Below are positions 40,463 to 49,507 of a stretch of 64,000 nucleotides of DNA, in pieces. The stretch lies in NCBI RefSeq assembly GCF_018599245.1, contig NZ_JAHEVJ010000001.1, positions 587,966-651,965 of the forward strand, written 5' to 3'. The position numbers were made by a program, and so were the translations under genes. Positions within the stretch are counted from its first letter, which is position 1. The number at the start of each line of letters is the position of its first letter. The notes beneath the pieces are model-generated. The model did not search any database and was not told the origin of the DNA. It saw only the letters and a list, made by a program, of their open reading frames with translations. This DNA is from Aliiroseovarius lamellibrachiae (lineage in GTDB: Bacteria > Pseudomonadota > Alphaproteobacteria > Rhodobacterales > Rhodobacteraceae).

Positions 40463-42417
40463 TGTTAGATATTGCAGTCACAAATGCGGAATGGATGGCG
40501 GGCGATGTGCTCGCGGAAGTTCTGGATCCGCCGCCGCCAGTTGACTACCTGAATTGGGCTGAAGAAAACATCGTCTTTTCTGAGCGAGAAAGCGAGTTCT
40601 CCGGACCATATAACCGTCAGAGGTTTCGCTATTTTGACGAAATCCTGATTGCTTTATCACCTGATGATCCTTGCCGCATTGTCACGTTGGCCAAATCGGC
40701 TCAGCTTGGCGGTACAGTATTGGCTAACATCTTCACTGGTGGCTCCATGGATATGGACCCCGGTGATTTTCTTTATGTCCATCCGACCCATGACAACGCT
40801 GTCCGGTGGTCAAAAATGAAACTGGTGCCAATGCTGAAAGGCACAACGGCACTACGCAAAATTTTCCCGATGAAAGCCCGCGATGGGCAAGACTCGGTCA
40901 CATACAAAGAGCGCCGTGACGGACGTGGTGCAATTCTAATTTCCGGGGCGAATTCGCCTTCCTCATTGTCGCAGGTTTCAATGAACCGTCAGGTTCAAGA
41001 TGACCTAGCCAAATGGGACATGAACAGCGCTGGCGACCCAGAGAACCAAGCGGACAGTCGCAGTCAAGGGCGAGAGTTTGCCAAGATATTTAAGATTTCA
41101 ACGCCGATGGTCATTCCAGGCTGTCGGATCACTGTAAACTTTGAAGCGGGAAGCCAAGAAAGCCCCTATGTGCCGTGCCCTCATTGCGGGTTCATGCAGG
41201 TTCTCGAGTGGGAAAATATGCTGCAAAGTCTAGAAGAAGAGCATCCGGAGCGCGCGCATTTTACCTGCACGGGGCCGAAATGTGGGTGTGCGATAGAGGA
41301 TCATCACCGTGCGGAAATGATCCCGCATGTGGAATGGCGGGCGACTAATCCAAAGCAGAAGCGATACCATCGGTCATTTTACCTGTGGTCTGCATATTCG
41401 CCCCTGCAGTCTTTTGAACGGATAGCCCGCTCATGGTTGGCCGCAAAAGGTGATCCGCCAAAGGAGCAGACGTTTTGGAATGATGTTGTAGGTAAAGCCT
41501 ACCGTATTCTCGGGGATTCCCCGCCATGGGAAGATCTGCGCGACCGGGCATCAGAATCGGACTACGTGCATGGAAATATCCCTGCTGGTTACCCGCTCCT
41601 GACATGCGGCGTGGATTGTCAGGGTGATCGAGTTGAATGGCAGGTTGTAGCGTGGGGCAAAAACAAGCGGCGAGCCGTTGTTGAATACGGCGTTTTCACT
41701 GGGCACATTTCGGATGAAAAATGCCAAGCCAATTTGAACGGTTTGTTGAAGCAAGGGTTTCGGAATGCCTACGGTCGAAAAATTGAAATCGACCTGCTGG
41801 CCATCGATGGGAATGCATATACGGAAGATGTCTGGGATTGGGCGCGCAAGCATCCAGCTGGTCGCGTCATCATGGTTCGTGGTGTGCATCCAGAGGGTGC
41901 GCCGTTGTTGGCGCAGGTAAAGAAAGAGCGGAACCGGCGCGGTAAGTTGGTTCGGTATTCAAAACGGTTTTACAACTTTGCGTCCTCAGTCATGAAGATG
42001 AGCCTATATCGAAACCTGAAGAAAGATGACCCTGAAGAACGAGGATTTGTCGCGCTTCCAAAAGGGTTGGAAGATGAATTCTATCGGCAGATGACAGCGG
42101 AATCCCGTAAGGCAAAAAAATCTAAATCTGGGTTCACGCAATATCTTTGGGTCAAAGATCCAAATCAAGCGAACGAGGGGCTGGACACGCATCTGCAGGC
42201 AGAAGCCGCGTGGGTGCGTCTGTCAGGCTCCCAGCGTGATTTAGTGGAAACCGAATGGGACCGACTGATGGCGGAGCGCGAATGCCCGCCAACAGATGTT
42301 CAGGGCGATTTTGAAGATTTATTGATGGCAACGCAGCAACCTGCTGACCCACCAGATGATCAGGGCAAATCGAGCGATGTGAAAGAGCGCGCTCGGAAAA
42401 AGTGGAGCAAGAAATAG
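40462..42417 (+). CDS. Terminase large subunit, lambda GpA family
   Basis: The DNA-packaging ATPase and nuclease, 651 residues as in GpA. The N-terminal ATPase has the variant Walker A LAKSAQLGGT (about 75-84) and Walker B-like QVQDDLAKWD; a zinc-binding segment follows (CPHCGFMQVLEWENM and CTGPKCGC, about 238-275). The C-terminal nuclease is entered at TCGVDCQGDRVEWQVVAWG, with LLAIDGNAYTEDVW downstream. It cuts concatemers and drives DNA into the prohead. The tail overlaps the portal gene. Confidence 0.95.
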   Translation: MLDIAVTNAEWMAGDVLAEVLDPPPPVDYLNWAEENIVFSERESEFSGPYNRQRFRYFDEILIALSPDDPCRIVTLAKSAQLGGTVLANIFTGGSMDMDPGDFLYVHPTHDNAVRWSKMKLVPMLKGTTALRKIFPMKARDGQDSVTYKERRDGRGAILISGANSPSSLSQVSMNRQVQDDLAKWDMNSAGDPENQADSRSQGREFAKIFKISTPMVIPGCRITVNFEAGSQESPYVPCPHCGFMQVLEWENMLQSLEEEHPERAHFTCTGPKCGCAIEDHHRAEMIPHVEWRATNPKQKRYHRSFYLWSAYSPLQSFERIARSWLAAKGDPPKEQTFWNDVVGKAYRILGDSPPWEDLRDRASESDYVHGNIPAGYPLLTCGVDCQGDRVEWQVVAWGKNKRRAVVEYGVFTGHISDEKCQANLNGLLKQGFRNAYGRKIEIDLLAIDGNAYTEDVWDWARKHPAGRVIMVRGVHPEGAPLLAQVKKERNRRGKLVRYSKRFYNFASSVMKMSLYRNLKKDDPEERGFVALPKGLEDEFYRQMTAESRKAKKSKSGFTQYLWVKDPNQANEGLDTHLQAEAAWVRLSGSQRDLVETEWDRLMAERECPPTDVQGDFEDLLMATQQPADPPDDQGKSSDVKERARKKWSKK

Positions 42418-43988
42418 CTGTGACTGGCCTTATCAAACCTGACGGAACACCACTGGTAGCATCGCCTGCTGCAAGGCGTAACACTGCGCGGTATTTGAGG
42501 GATACTAAGAGTGGGGCCATTGCGTCGCGCGTCGCACCCCTCACTAACAGCCGTGATGATATCCGTCGTGCATGGTCTCGCAGTGCAGGTTTGGCGATGG
42601 ATCTTATCCAGAACTCAGGTCGTTTAAAGGGGGCCTGTGATCAGGTTATTGCGGACACAGTTGGAGTAGGCCTCACACTGACGCCAGACCCGGATCTAAC
42701 GGGTCTGGGATACTCTGATGAAGAAAAGGCAAGCCTAATACGTCTGTTGAAGCGTCGCTGGAAAGCGTATTGGAACGACAAAAAAGAATGCGATGTCCGT
42801 GGCAAGTTAAGTGGCCCACAAATGGTTGATATTGGCCTGCGTTGGGATATCGCGTTTGGTGAAGTTACTGGTGTGTTTGATTTCTTTAACGCCGCTGAAC
42901 GCAGTCACTATCGGATCTCAACTGGCACAAAGCTGTGTATGGTGCCGCCCCAGAAGTTGGTGCAGGACACCAATACCTTTGAAGGTTTGTTCCAAGGCGT
43001 ACGCCATGATGCCAAAGGTCGACCAGTTTCTTATCGTTTTGATGGAGCTAAGGAAAAGCGGGACTATGCTGCTTTTGATACTGATGGTCGCCCTTTGGTT
43101 ATGCATATTTTTGATCCGATGGATGCCGACGATGTGCGCGGGATTTCAAAGCTTGCACCGGCGTTTCGCAAACATATTCAAGCAGAAATGCTGGATGATG
43201 CGACCTTGCAGATGGCGCTGTTGCAAACCATTTTTGCAATCACACTGACCAGCGATCAACCCAGTCAGGATGCATATGAAGCTCTTGAGGTGTTGAAAGA
43301 GACTGATGGTGGTAGGAGCTACGCGGCAGAATATCTGGGTTATTTATCAGGAACCTTGGATGCAGCTGCGGATAGTAGAATTTCTGTGGGTGCTGATCCG
43401 CAAGTTTCGCATTTGGGGCCAGGTCAGAAGCTTGGATTAGAAACTGCCAATGTTCCGGGCAAGGACTTCTTGCCGTTTTCAAACAGCCTTGCCCGTGACA
43501 TGGCGCGCACAATTGGGTGTTCATATGGTGGCTTAACCATGGACTATACGGATGCAAGCTATGCCAGCGTCCGAATGGAAACTTCATCTTTGTGGCCGGT
43601 AGTGGCGCGGCGACGCGAACGGGTTGCGGCCCCGATGTGCCAGATGTCTTATGAAAACTGGCTGGACGAAGAAATTGGCGAAGGTCGCATCCCTTTCAAG
43701 GGCGGGTATCAGGCATTCCGTGCAAATCGCGCGCGGGTTTGTATCGCCGGATGGCAAGGCCCGCCAAAACCAACTGCAGATGACCTTAAGTCAGCGCGGG
43801 CGTCCACTGAACGGTTAGAGAACGGAACCAGTTCGGTCGAAGATGAAACAGGTGATTTGGGAATTGATGCTGACGCGCTTTTTGAGCGTCGGCAGCGCCT
43901 TCACGAACGATATGTCAAATCAGGGATGAAGTCGCCTTACGCGGCAAAGTCGGATGCATCAATTATCCAGACCGAGGTTGTGGAATGA
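42402..43988 (+). CDS. Portal protein, lambda GpB family
   Basis: The dodecameric ring at the capsid vertex, 528 residues as for GpB. Recognisable segments are SSLWPVVARRRERVAAPMCQ and DYTDASYASVRMETSSLWPV in the C-terminal half. The start is a GTG inside the end of the terminase gene, with GGA upstream; a second GTG at 42420 is possible. The frame ends overlapping the gpW-like ATG. Confidence 0.93.
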   Translation: MEQEIAVTGLIKPDGTPLVASPAARRNTARYLRDTKSGAIASRVAPLTNSRDDIRRAWSRSAGLAMDLIQNSGRLKGACDQVIADTVGVGLTLTPDPDLTGLGYSDEEKASLIRLLKRRWKAYWNDKKECDVRGKLSGPQMVDIGLRWDIAFGEVTGVFDFFNAAERSHYRISTGTKLCMVPPQKLVQDTNTFEGLFQGVRHDAKGRPVSYRFDGAKEKRDYAAFDTDGRPLVMHIFDPMDADDVRGISKLAPAFRKHIQAEMLDDATLQMALLQTIFAITLTSDQPSQDAYEALEVLKETDGGRSYAAEYLGYLSGTLDAAADSRISVGADPQVSHLGPGQKLGLETANVPGKDFLPFSNSLARDMARTIGCSYGGLTMDYTDASYASVRMETSSLWPVVARRRERVAAPMCQMSYENWLDEEIGEGRIPFKGGYQAFRANRARVCIAGWQGPPKPTADDLKSARASTERLENGTSSVEDETGDLGIDADALFERRQRLHERYVKSGMKSPYAAKSDASIIQTEVVE

Positions 43989-44254
43989 CAATCACAAGCA
44001 CAGTAAAGATTGGCGCAGATCTCATCGACATCTCGAAGCCATGTGATGTCGTGACTGCCTTGAAGAAAATGCAGCTGAAGCTCGCTGTTGGTGGTGTACG
44101 GGAGACCGTCCGCATCGATGGCGAAGAGGTCACTTTCATGCGCGCTAATGATCGACGATTGGCGTCATTGATCGCGCATTACGAGAGCGAATGTGCCCGG
44201 TTGGGCAGCGGCAAAAAGCGAAGCCGTTTTGCGAAGCGCTTCCGCTTCACCTGA
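43985..44254 (+). CDS. Head-tail joining protein, gpW-like
   Basis: An 89-residue protein that fits lambda gpW (about 68) by position between portal and protease and by the central RETVRIDGEEVTFMRANDRR segment. It ends in a basic tail (GSGKKRSRFAKRFRFT). It stops DNA leakage at the portal in lambda. The ATG overlaps the portal stop codon. Confidence 0.8.
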   Translation: MTITSTVKIGADLIDISKPCDVVTALKKMQLKLAVGGVRETVRIDGEEVTFMRANDRRLASLIAHYESECARLGSGKKRSRFAKRFRFT

Positions 44255-44270
44255 TAATTAGGAGAATGAA

Positions 44271-45329
44271 ATGACCATTTTAGTGGGCGGCGAACTCGTA
44301 CTTTACGGGTTCGTTGGGGATAGCTATTGGGGCGAGGGCTTTACCGACAGCGATGTGGTTCATGCCTTGGCAGAGGTTGGTCGTACAGCGGATATTACTG
44401 TACGGATTAACTCTGGCGGTGGTTACACCGATCACGGTGTTGCAATCTATAACGCACTGACGGCGCATCAAGGCAAGGTTAGTGTCGTCATTGATGCAAT
44501 GGCTGCTTCATGCGGGTCTTTGATCGCAATGGCAGGTGACACCATCACGATGCGTGCTGGATCGCAAATGATGATCCATGGTCCATCAGGTCTAGCTTAT
44601 GGCAAAGCAACTGATCTTGAATCTTACGCCGAACATACTCGCAAATTGGGCCGTCAGATGGCTGAAATTTACGCGGAAAAATCAGGCGAAGATGTCGAAG
44701 ACCTTCTGGAAGAAATGGAAGGTGAAATCTGGCTAAAGCCGGAGGAAGCCGTTGATCGCGGTTTCGCGACAGATATCGCGAAGGCGAAGTCATCGAACGT
44801 GACCGCCTTTGATTTCAGGCAATACGCAAACGCACCCAAACGGCTCGTTGCTATGGCGAAGAAGGAGAATTGGTCCTTTGACGCTGAGGTGCAGAAGGCG
44901 GCGTCCGCTGCCCCAACCCAAGCCAAGGATAAGGAGAAACCCACCATGGCACTAGAACCCGCAACAGCGGACCCCAATACCGCGCCAGCTACGGCAGCGG
45001 CTGCGGTATCCGCTGACGATGTGAAGGCCCGGATTAAGGCCATCATGACTTGTGATGAGGCCAATCAATTCCCAACGTTGGCGAGCCGACTGGCTTATGA
45101 GGAAGATGGCCCCGCTGAAGACGCCATCGCAACTTTGAAAGCGGCAGCATTGGATGCGTCTGCACCTGACGAGGGTGAGCCTGCCGATCCTAAAAGTTAT
45201 CAAGCCAGCCGGTCAGCTGCTGCTGATTTGGCCCAACCGGGCGGCGGTTCTTCTGCACCTAAGAAAACTAAAGCAACCATCGACACTGGCGGCATCTATG
45301 CTTCCCGCCGAGCGCAGAAAGGGGCGTAA
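44271..45329 (+). CDS. Head maturation protease (ClpP-like, S49/S14 type) with C-terminal scaffold domain
   Basis: A 352-residue protein. Residues 1-190 are the protease: GGG-YTDHG near 50, nucleophile Ser80 in DAMAASCGSLIAMAGD, and His103 in MMIHGPSGLAYG. Residues 226-352 are an Ala/Pro/Asp-rich helical scaffold region. As in lambda gpC/Nu3, the scaffold also has its own internal start (44946). The protease cleaves scaffold during capsid maturation. Confidence 0.9.
   Translation: MTILVGGELVLYGFVGDSYWGEGFTDSDVVHALAEVGRTADITVRINSGGGYTDHGVAIYNALTAHQGKVSVVIDAMAASCGSLIAMAGDTITMRAGSQMMIHGPSGLAYGKATDLESYAEHTRKLGRQMAEIYAEKSGEDVEDLLEEMEGEIWLKPEEAVDRGFATDIAKAKSSNVTAFDFRQYANAPKRLVAMAKKENWSFDAEVQKAASAAPTQAKDKEKPTMALEPATADPNTAPATAAAAVSADDVKARIKAIMTCDEANQFPTLASRLAYEEDGPAEDAIATLKAAALDASAPDEGEPADPKSYQASRSAAADLAQPGGGSSAPKKTKATIDTGGIYASRRAQKGA
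44946..45329 (+). CDS. Nested scaffolding protein (Nu3-like) inside the protease gene
   Basis: An in-frame internal gene of 127 residues starting MALEPATADPNTAPATAAAA. AAGGAG lies nine bases before this ATG, and the upstream bases (CAAGGATAAGGAG) look like a deliberate ribosome-binding site inside the protease frame. The protein is Ala-rich and acidic, like known scaffolds. The arrangement copies lambda C/Nu3; expression is inferred. Confidence 0.7.
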   Translation: MALEPATADPNTAPATAAAAVSADDVKARIKAIMTCDEANQFPTLASRLAYEEDGPAEDAIATLKAAALDASAPDEGEPADPKSYQASRSAAADLAQPGGGSSAPKKTKATIDTGGIYASRRAQKGA

Positions 45330-45332
45330 GAT

Positions 45333-45716
45333 ATGGACAACGCAACAATGCAGACCCGCAATCTGGCGTTCCTTCTTTCTGAAGGTTCTGGCCGCATTTC
45401 CCGCGCAACTGCCACCATCCCTGCCGGAACAGGTAAAGTCGCCGCAGGCACAGTGATCGGTCAATTGACAGCTGCTGCTGGCAATTTTGTACCATCGCCC
45501 AATGCTGAAACGGTCGGCCTTGAAGGTGCTGAGGTGGCAACGGCCATTCTAGCATATTCGGTGGATGCCACAGCTGCTGATGTGGAAGTGACCATCATTG
45601 ACCGTGATGCTGAAGCCAAGCTGCCGATGTTGACGTTTGATACGTCAGTGGACGACCCAACCAAAACCACAGCCAAGATTGCCCAGCTGAATGCTGTTGG
45701 CATTCGCGCGCGCTAA
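45333..45716 (+). CDS. Head decoration protein, lambda gpD type
   Basis: A 127-residue capsid-stabilising protein. The AAGTVIGQLTAAAGNFVPS and GLEGAEVATAILAYSVDATA segments fit the family, and it stands directly before the major capsid gene, as gpD does. It is predicted to sit as trimers on the outer capsid. The start follows the protease stop by three bases. Confidence 0.88.
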   Translation: MDNATMQTRNLAFLLSEGSGRISRATATIPAGTGKVAAGTVIGQLTAAAGNFVPSPNAETVGLEGAEVATAILAYSVDATAADVEVTIIDRDAEAKLPMLTFDTSVDDPTKTTAKIAQLNAVGIRAR

Positions 45717-45728
45717 GGGAGAGACCTT

Positions 45729-46721
45729 ATGGAAGACGAATTTGACATTGTAACGCTTACGGCGTCCGTAAATAATCAACCGTTTGTGCCGGGTCAAATG
45801 GGGGCGACGGGTGTCTTTGACGAAGAGGGTGTTCCGACAACATCCATCAAAGTTGAAGAGCAAAACGGAAAGCTGGATATCATTGAGCCATCACCGCGTG
45901 GTGGGCCGGGGCAAACTGTCGATGATGATGACCGCCAGACATTTACATTCGAAGTTGACCATTTCGAAATCAACGATTCAGTGAACGCAGATGAAATTCA
46001 AGGTGTCCGGATGTTCGGTACCAATGATGATCTGGAAGTTATGGAAAATCGCATCGACACCAAGTTGGCACGCCATGCCCGCTCGATGGATGCCACTTTG
46101 GAACACCAGCGCATCGGTGCCGCAAAGGGGATTGTGCTGTCTGGTAAAGGCAAAGTTTTGCACAACCTCTATGATCGGTTTGGTATGGCAGTGCCTGCAC
46201 CAATTGTGTTGGGTTTGGGCAGTGAGGTCTCAGGGATCGCAACGAAAATTAAAGGTGATGTGGTCTTCGCCATCGAAGACGAACTTGATGCATCCTATGA
46301 CCATATTCATTCGTTGTGCGGCCGTGACTTCCATGCGGCCCTTTGGGACCAGAAAGAAGTCCGCGAAACCTATATGGCTGACAATGAAGGCTACCGCTTG
46401 CGTGATGGAGCGCCGGATGTTTTCAAAATTGGTCATGTCACATTTGAACGTTACCGCACGGGTCGTCGTGCCAAAGCCGCAAATGCTGCGGGTGCTTTCA
46501 TCGCAGACAATGAAGCGCGGGTGTTCCCTGTTGGTGTGCCAGATTTGTTCATCACACGCTTTGCGCCCGGGGATTGGAACGGTTTGCCAAACACAATGGG
46601 TCTGCCGCGCTATACGCGGATGAAGGCGATGTATAACGACAAAGGTTATCATCTGGACAGCCAGATGAACGCGATTTCACTTTGCACGATGCCGGGTGTT
46701 TTGCGGAAACTGACTGTCTGA
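45729..46721 (+). CDS. Major capsid protein, lambda gpE family
   Basis: A 330-residue coat protein close to gpE in length (341). Segments SPRGGPGQTVDDDDRQTFTF and DGAPDVFKIGHVTFERYRTG, ending MNAISLCTMPGVLRKLTV, match the family. Unlike HK97-type coats it should be used without a cleaved delta domain. A strong hairpin lies 26 bases after the stop. Confidence 0.93.
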   Translation: MEDEFDIVTLTASVNNQPFVPGQMGATGVFDEEGVPTTSIKVEEQNGKLDIIEPSPRGGPGQTVDDDDRQTFTFEVDHFEINDSVNADEIQGVRMFGTNDDLEVMENRIDTKLARHARSMDATLEHQRIGAAKGIVLSGKGKVLHNLYDRFGMAVPAPIVLGLGSEVSGIATKIKGDVVFAIEDELDASYDHIHSLCGRDFHAALWDQKEVRETYMADNEGYRLRDGAPDVFKIGHVTFERYRTGRRAKAANAAGAFIADNEARVFPVGVPDLFITRFAPGDWNGLPNTMGLPRYTRMKAMYNDKGYHLDSQMNAISLCTMPGVLRKLTV

Positions 46722-46747
46722 CGGGTTTTTCAACATCTCAAATCAGT

Positions 46748-46774
46748 GGCCCGGTGTGAAAGCGCCGGGCCTTT
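46748..46774 (+). terminator. Hairpin after the major capsid gene
   Basis: GGCCCGG and CCGGGCC form a perfect seven-base stem around a ten-base loop, then only three T. A partial terminator or an mRNA-protecting hairpin is likelier than a full stop, since more late genes follow in the same direction. Confidence 0.5.
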
Positions 46775-46830
46775 GGCTGCATCCCCATGCGATTTAGCGC
46801 ATCGGAATTCAGCCATCAAAGGAGATCATC

Positions 46831-47229
46831 ATGGCAAACGCGAAAAAGAAGTGGGTGGCCTTTAAAGGCAATTTGACAATTCCAGCGGACATGGCGGGCG
46901 AAGAAAAGGATGTCAAAGTACAGGTGGGTGAGCCAGTCCAGGTCCCCGCATTTTATGCTGACAGTGTTGTGCAAGACGGCATCGCGGAGCATTGCGAGGC
47001 ACCAGAGGCAAAGCCTGCGGCGAAGAAGAAACCTGCGGCAAAGAAGAATTCTGAGCCAATCTTTGAAGGAAAAACCACTGCCACGAAAGCCGGAATGCTG
47101 AAAGCTGCTGAACAGTCTGTGGTTGAAGCACAGGCCGCGCTGGATGCGGTTGGGTTGGGAAAACCTGCAGGGGATGAGATTGCCGCCTTGAAGGTCGCAA
47201 AGGAAGCCTTTGAAGCGCTGCAAGGTTGA
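46831..47229 (+). CDS. Hypothetical head-region protein with Ala/Lys linker
   Basis: A 132-residue protein. The N-terminal half is beta-rich (VAFKGNLTIPADMAGEEKDV); the middle has a Pro-Ala-Lys repeat linker (AKPAAKKKPAAKKNSEP), then a helical C-terminus. It begins with AAAGGAG upstream, and its stop overlaps the next ATG. It lies where lambda has FI, but is not clearly related. Confidence 0.68.
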   Translation: MANAKKKWVAFKGNLTIPADMAGEEKDVKVQVGEPVQVPAFYADSVVQDGIAEHCEAPEAKPAAKKKPAAKKNSEPIFEGKTTATKAGMLKAAEQSVVEAQAALDAVGLGKPAGDEIAALKVAKEAFEALQG

Positions 47230-47597
47230 TGGAAAGCGGTTTGCGCGCAGAGTTGATGGGGGAAGTGGATGAAGTCTGGTCGGAGACGCTTAGACATCTT
47301 CCGCTTTCCTCTGGGCAACAAGACCCGACGCGCGAAAAGGTCGAATTTGTTGCTGTCGTCCGGACGGGTGATCGCGAAGCTGAGAGAGTGAGTTTTGGTC
47401 GCGGAAGCACTTCGCGTTCAAGTATCATGGCGGCTGGTGGTTATCTGCGCATTGACCGGCTGGCTTATCCAGATTTGCAGCTGCGCAAAGGTGACAAGCT
47501 TGTTGCCTTGGAGCGTGAAAATGAACCAGCATTTGAGGTTTTGTCGGTGGATGACCGATCTCACCTGCGCTTGATTTGTGAATTAGGGGATGCCTGA
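47229..47597 (+). CDS. Head-tail joining protein, FII-like
   Basis: A 122-residue protein, similar in size to lambda gpFII (117). The C-terminal half, GGYLRIDRLAYPDLQLRKGD then KLVALERENEPAFEVLSVDD, is a beta-barrel-like segment typical of head-tail attachment proteins. It overlaps both neighbours by one base or a few. The assignment rests on size, position and this segment. Confidence 0.68.
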   Translation: MESGLRAELMGEVDEVWSETLRHLPLSSGQQDPTREKVEFVAVVRTGDREAERVSFGRGSTSRSSIMAAGGYLRIDRLAYPDLQLRKGDKLVALERENEPAFEVLSVDDRSHLRLICELGDA

Positions 47598-48370
47598 TGT
47601 CGTTGACTATGATGGCCATGCGCATTGCTGCTGTTGAAGCCTTAAAGGCAGGTGGCACACTGGTTGGCGAAAATGTCCTCGACAGCCAGATTTCGGCCAT
47701 TGATCAAACTGTAGATGGTGGTTTGCGGACGGATCAAAAGCGCCCCTTTATTGCTGTTTATTCGGATGCGGCTAAAGCATCTGATTTGGGCAGAACCGGG
47801 TTGCGGGCAAACGGTCAGGTGGAGCTAACATTCAATTGCGGCGTGTCTTTGACGATGGGGCAGACCGACAAGGTTTCCGGTGTCACAGAAATTATCGAAG
47901 GCCTGCCCGCGACGGACGCACAGTTTGAAGCCATTCTGGATATCGTTGGTTGTCAGATTTGTCGGGTTTTGTCTGATCCTGACAATCCATGGGCGCAAAT
48001 CTTTGGCAGTTTTGGCCAGGTGATATCTAAGGCGCAGATCCGCTCCAGCAACGTCGCAGAGAGTGTTCGGCTGGCCTGTGGTCAGCTAAAGCTGATTGTG
48101 GATGCTTATGCGGATCCGCCGCTTGGACAGGAGTTTTCAGAGGGAAGTCACTGGCCAAGTTTCATGGCTTTAATGGCAGATCATGACATTGAACAGCTTG
48201 GTCTTTTCCAGCAGTTGCTGGGGCAACCAACAGAAACACCCTATCCAAATCTGGAAGCCCTGACAGGCATGACTTCGCGGGATGCAACATCATTGCGGGT
48301 TTACTCTTTCGACAGTGTTCCTGCGGTGAGCGTGCTGAGTGAATTGTCGGTAGAAGTGGATCAAAACTGA
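47597..48370 (+). CDS. Hypothetical protein between head and baseplate genes (tail terminator candidate)
   Basis: A 257-residue protein opening MSLTMMAMRIAAVEALKAGG. The first 160 residues (KRPFIAVYSDAAKASDLGRT; GQVELTFNCGVS) have the mixed alpha/beta look of tail-terminator proteins, but no family is recognised. Position after FII and before gpV supports a head-tail or tail-completion role. The start overlaps the stop of the previous gene. Confidence 0.6.
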   Translation: MSLTMMAMRIAAVEALKAGGTLVGENVLDSQISAIDQTVDGGLRTDQKRPFIAVYSDAAKASDLGRTGLRANGQVELTFNCGVSLTMGQTDKVSGVTEIIEGLPATDAQFEAILDIVGCQICRVLSDPDNPWAQIFGSFGQVISKAQIRSSNVAESVRLACGQLKLIVDAYADPPLGQEFSEGSHWPSFMALMADHDIEQLGLFQQLLGQPTETPYPNLEALTGMTSRDATSLRVYSFDSVPAVSVLSELSVEVDQN

Positions 48371-48912
48371 TGGGATTGGTCGAGCAACTAGACGATATGC
48401 GCAGAAGAATATCCGAGCTTGAAAGGCGTGCTGGTTCGAAGGGACGCACGGGGGTCGTCACAGAAGTTGATGCCGCCAATGGTCTTGCACGCGTCCAACT
48501 GACAGGTGGTGATGCGCCATTGGTGACGGGTTGGATACCTTGGGCGGAACAATCGGCGGGTGCAAACAAAACACACAACCCTCCCTCTGTTGGACAGCAA
48601 GTCGAAATTTCGTCCGAAAGTGGCGACCTGCATGACGCAAGTATTCAAGGGAGTTTGAATTCTGCAGCCAATGGTAGGCCGTCTGCAGCTGGCGATGAAT
48701 TCGTTCTTCTGTCGGTAGGGGGGGCATCAATCAAAGCGTCCGGTGGCGGATCAGAAATTGTCATCGCAATCGGTGGTTATTCTTTGACGCTTTCAGCATC
48801 GGGAACGGTCGAGGTTGGAGGCACCAAATCCCATAACGGAAAAAATATTGGCGACACACACACCCACAAGGGGGTGATGTCTGGGCCGTCCAATACTGGA
48901 ACACCAAACTGA
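48370..48912 (+). CDS. Baseplate spike protein, P2 gpV family
   Basis: A 180-residue protein. An N-terminal coiled-coil start (VEQLDDMRRRISELERRAG) is followed by an OB-like fold (TGWIPWAEQSAGANKTHNPP, PSVGQQVEISSESGD) and a triple-stranded beta-helix tip with IGDTHTHKGVMSGPSNTG, the His-x-His motif that binds iron at the membrane-piercing apex in P2 gpV. It opens the P2-like tail block. Confidence 0.93.
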   Translation: MGLVEQLDDMRRRISELERRAGSKGRTGVVTEVDAANGLARVQLTGGDAPLVTGWIPWAEQSAGANKTHNPPSVGQQVEISSESGDLHDASIQGSLNSAANGRPSAAGDEFVLLSVGGASIKASGGGSEIVIAIGGYSLTLSASGTVEVGGTKSHNGKNIGDTHTHKGVMSGPSNTGTPN

Positions 48913-48922
48913 AGGAAAGACT

Positions 48923-49111
48923 ATGACTGGATTGAAAGATTATGAAGTGACGAAAGGGCGTTTCATCGAGGGGCAGCACCGCAAGGTGGGTGATCCTGTC
49001 CGGATGACCGAACGCGCCGCCAAATACTACACCGCCCCTTATGGTGAAGGTTTGAAGTTGGCAAAGCCCGCGAAAAAAGCAACTGAAAAAACGCCTAAAC
49101 AAGAAAGCTGA
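48923..49111 (+). CDS. Small hypothetical protein in the baseplate block
   Basis: A 62-residue protein. TKGRFIEGQHRKVGDPVRMT and AAKYYTAPYG form a short beta-hairpin/helix of the kind found in small tail-region proteins; the Lys-rich tail (KPAKKATEKTPKQES) is disordered. GGAAAG lies before the ATG. The function is unknown. Confidence 0.6.
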   Translation: MTGLKDYEVTKGRFIEGQHRKVGDPVRMTERAAKYYTAPYGEGLKLAKPAKKATEKTPKQES

Positions 49112-49117
49112 TTTCGT

Positions 49118-49507
49118 ATGGATTTGGATCACCACACGGGGGCAACGGTCGAAGGTTGGGCGCATGTGGTTCAAAGCATTGAAACCATTCTGGCGACGCG
49201 TTTGAACACACGCGTTTTTATGCGCCAGTTTGGTTCTGATGTCCCTGTGATGGTGGACATGCCCATGAATGACGCCAACATCATGGCGCTTTACGTATCG
49301 GTTGCTGAGGCAATCGACCGATGGGAACCACGATTTGAAATGACGGATGTAACCCTATCTGCAGGTGCAGATGGGGTCATGTCTTTGCAGCTGAAGGGCA
49401 ATCATTTGCCTAACGCCCACTTGGGTGACGACACGGTTGTGAGTGATGAAACGCAGGTCATTCGGGTGCAGGGCACCCATGTAGACAATTGGAGCCTTGC
49501 CGTATGA
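49118..49507 (+). CDS. Baseplate wedge protein, P2 gpW / T4 gp25-like
   Basis: A 129-residue protein; IETILATRLNTRVFMRQFGS is the strongly conserved gp25-family segment. It connects the sheath to the baseplate wedge. It sits directly before gpJ, as in P2. Seven bases separate it from the upstream gene. Confidence 0.93.
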   Translation: MDLDHHTGATVEGWAHVVQSIETILATRLNTRVFMRQFGSDVPVMVDMPMNDANIMALYVSVAEAIDRWEPRFEMTDVTLSAGADGVMSLQLKGNHLPNAHLGDDTVVSDETQVIRVQGTHVDNWSLAV

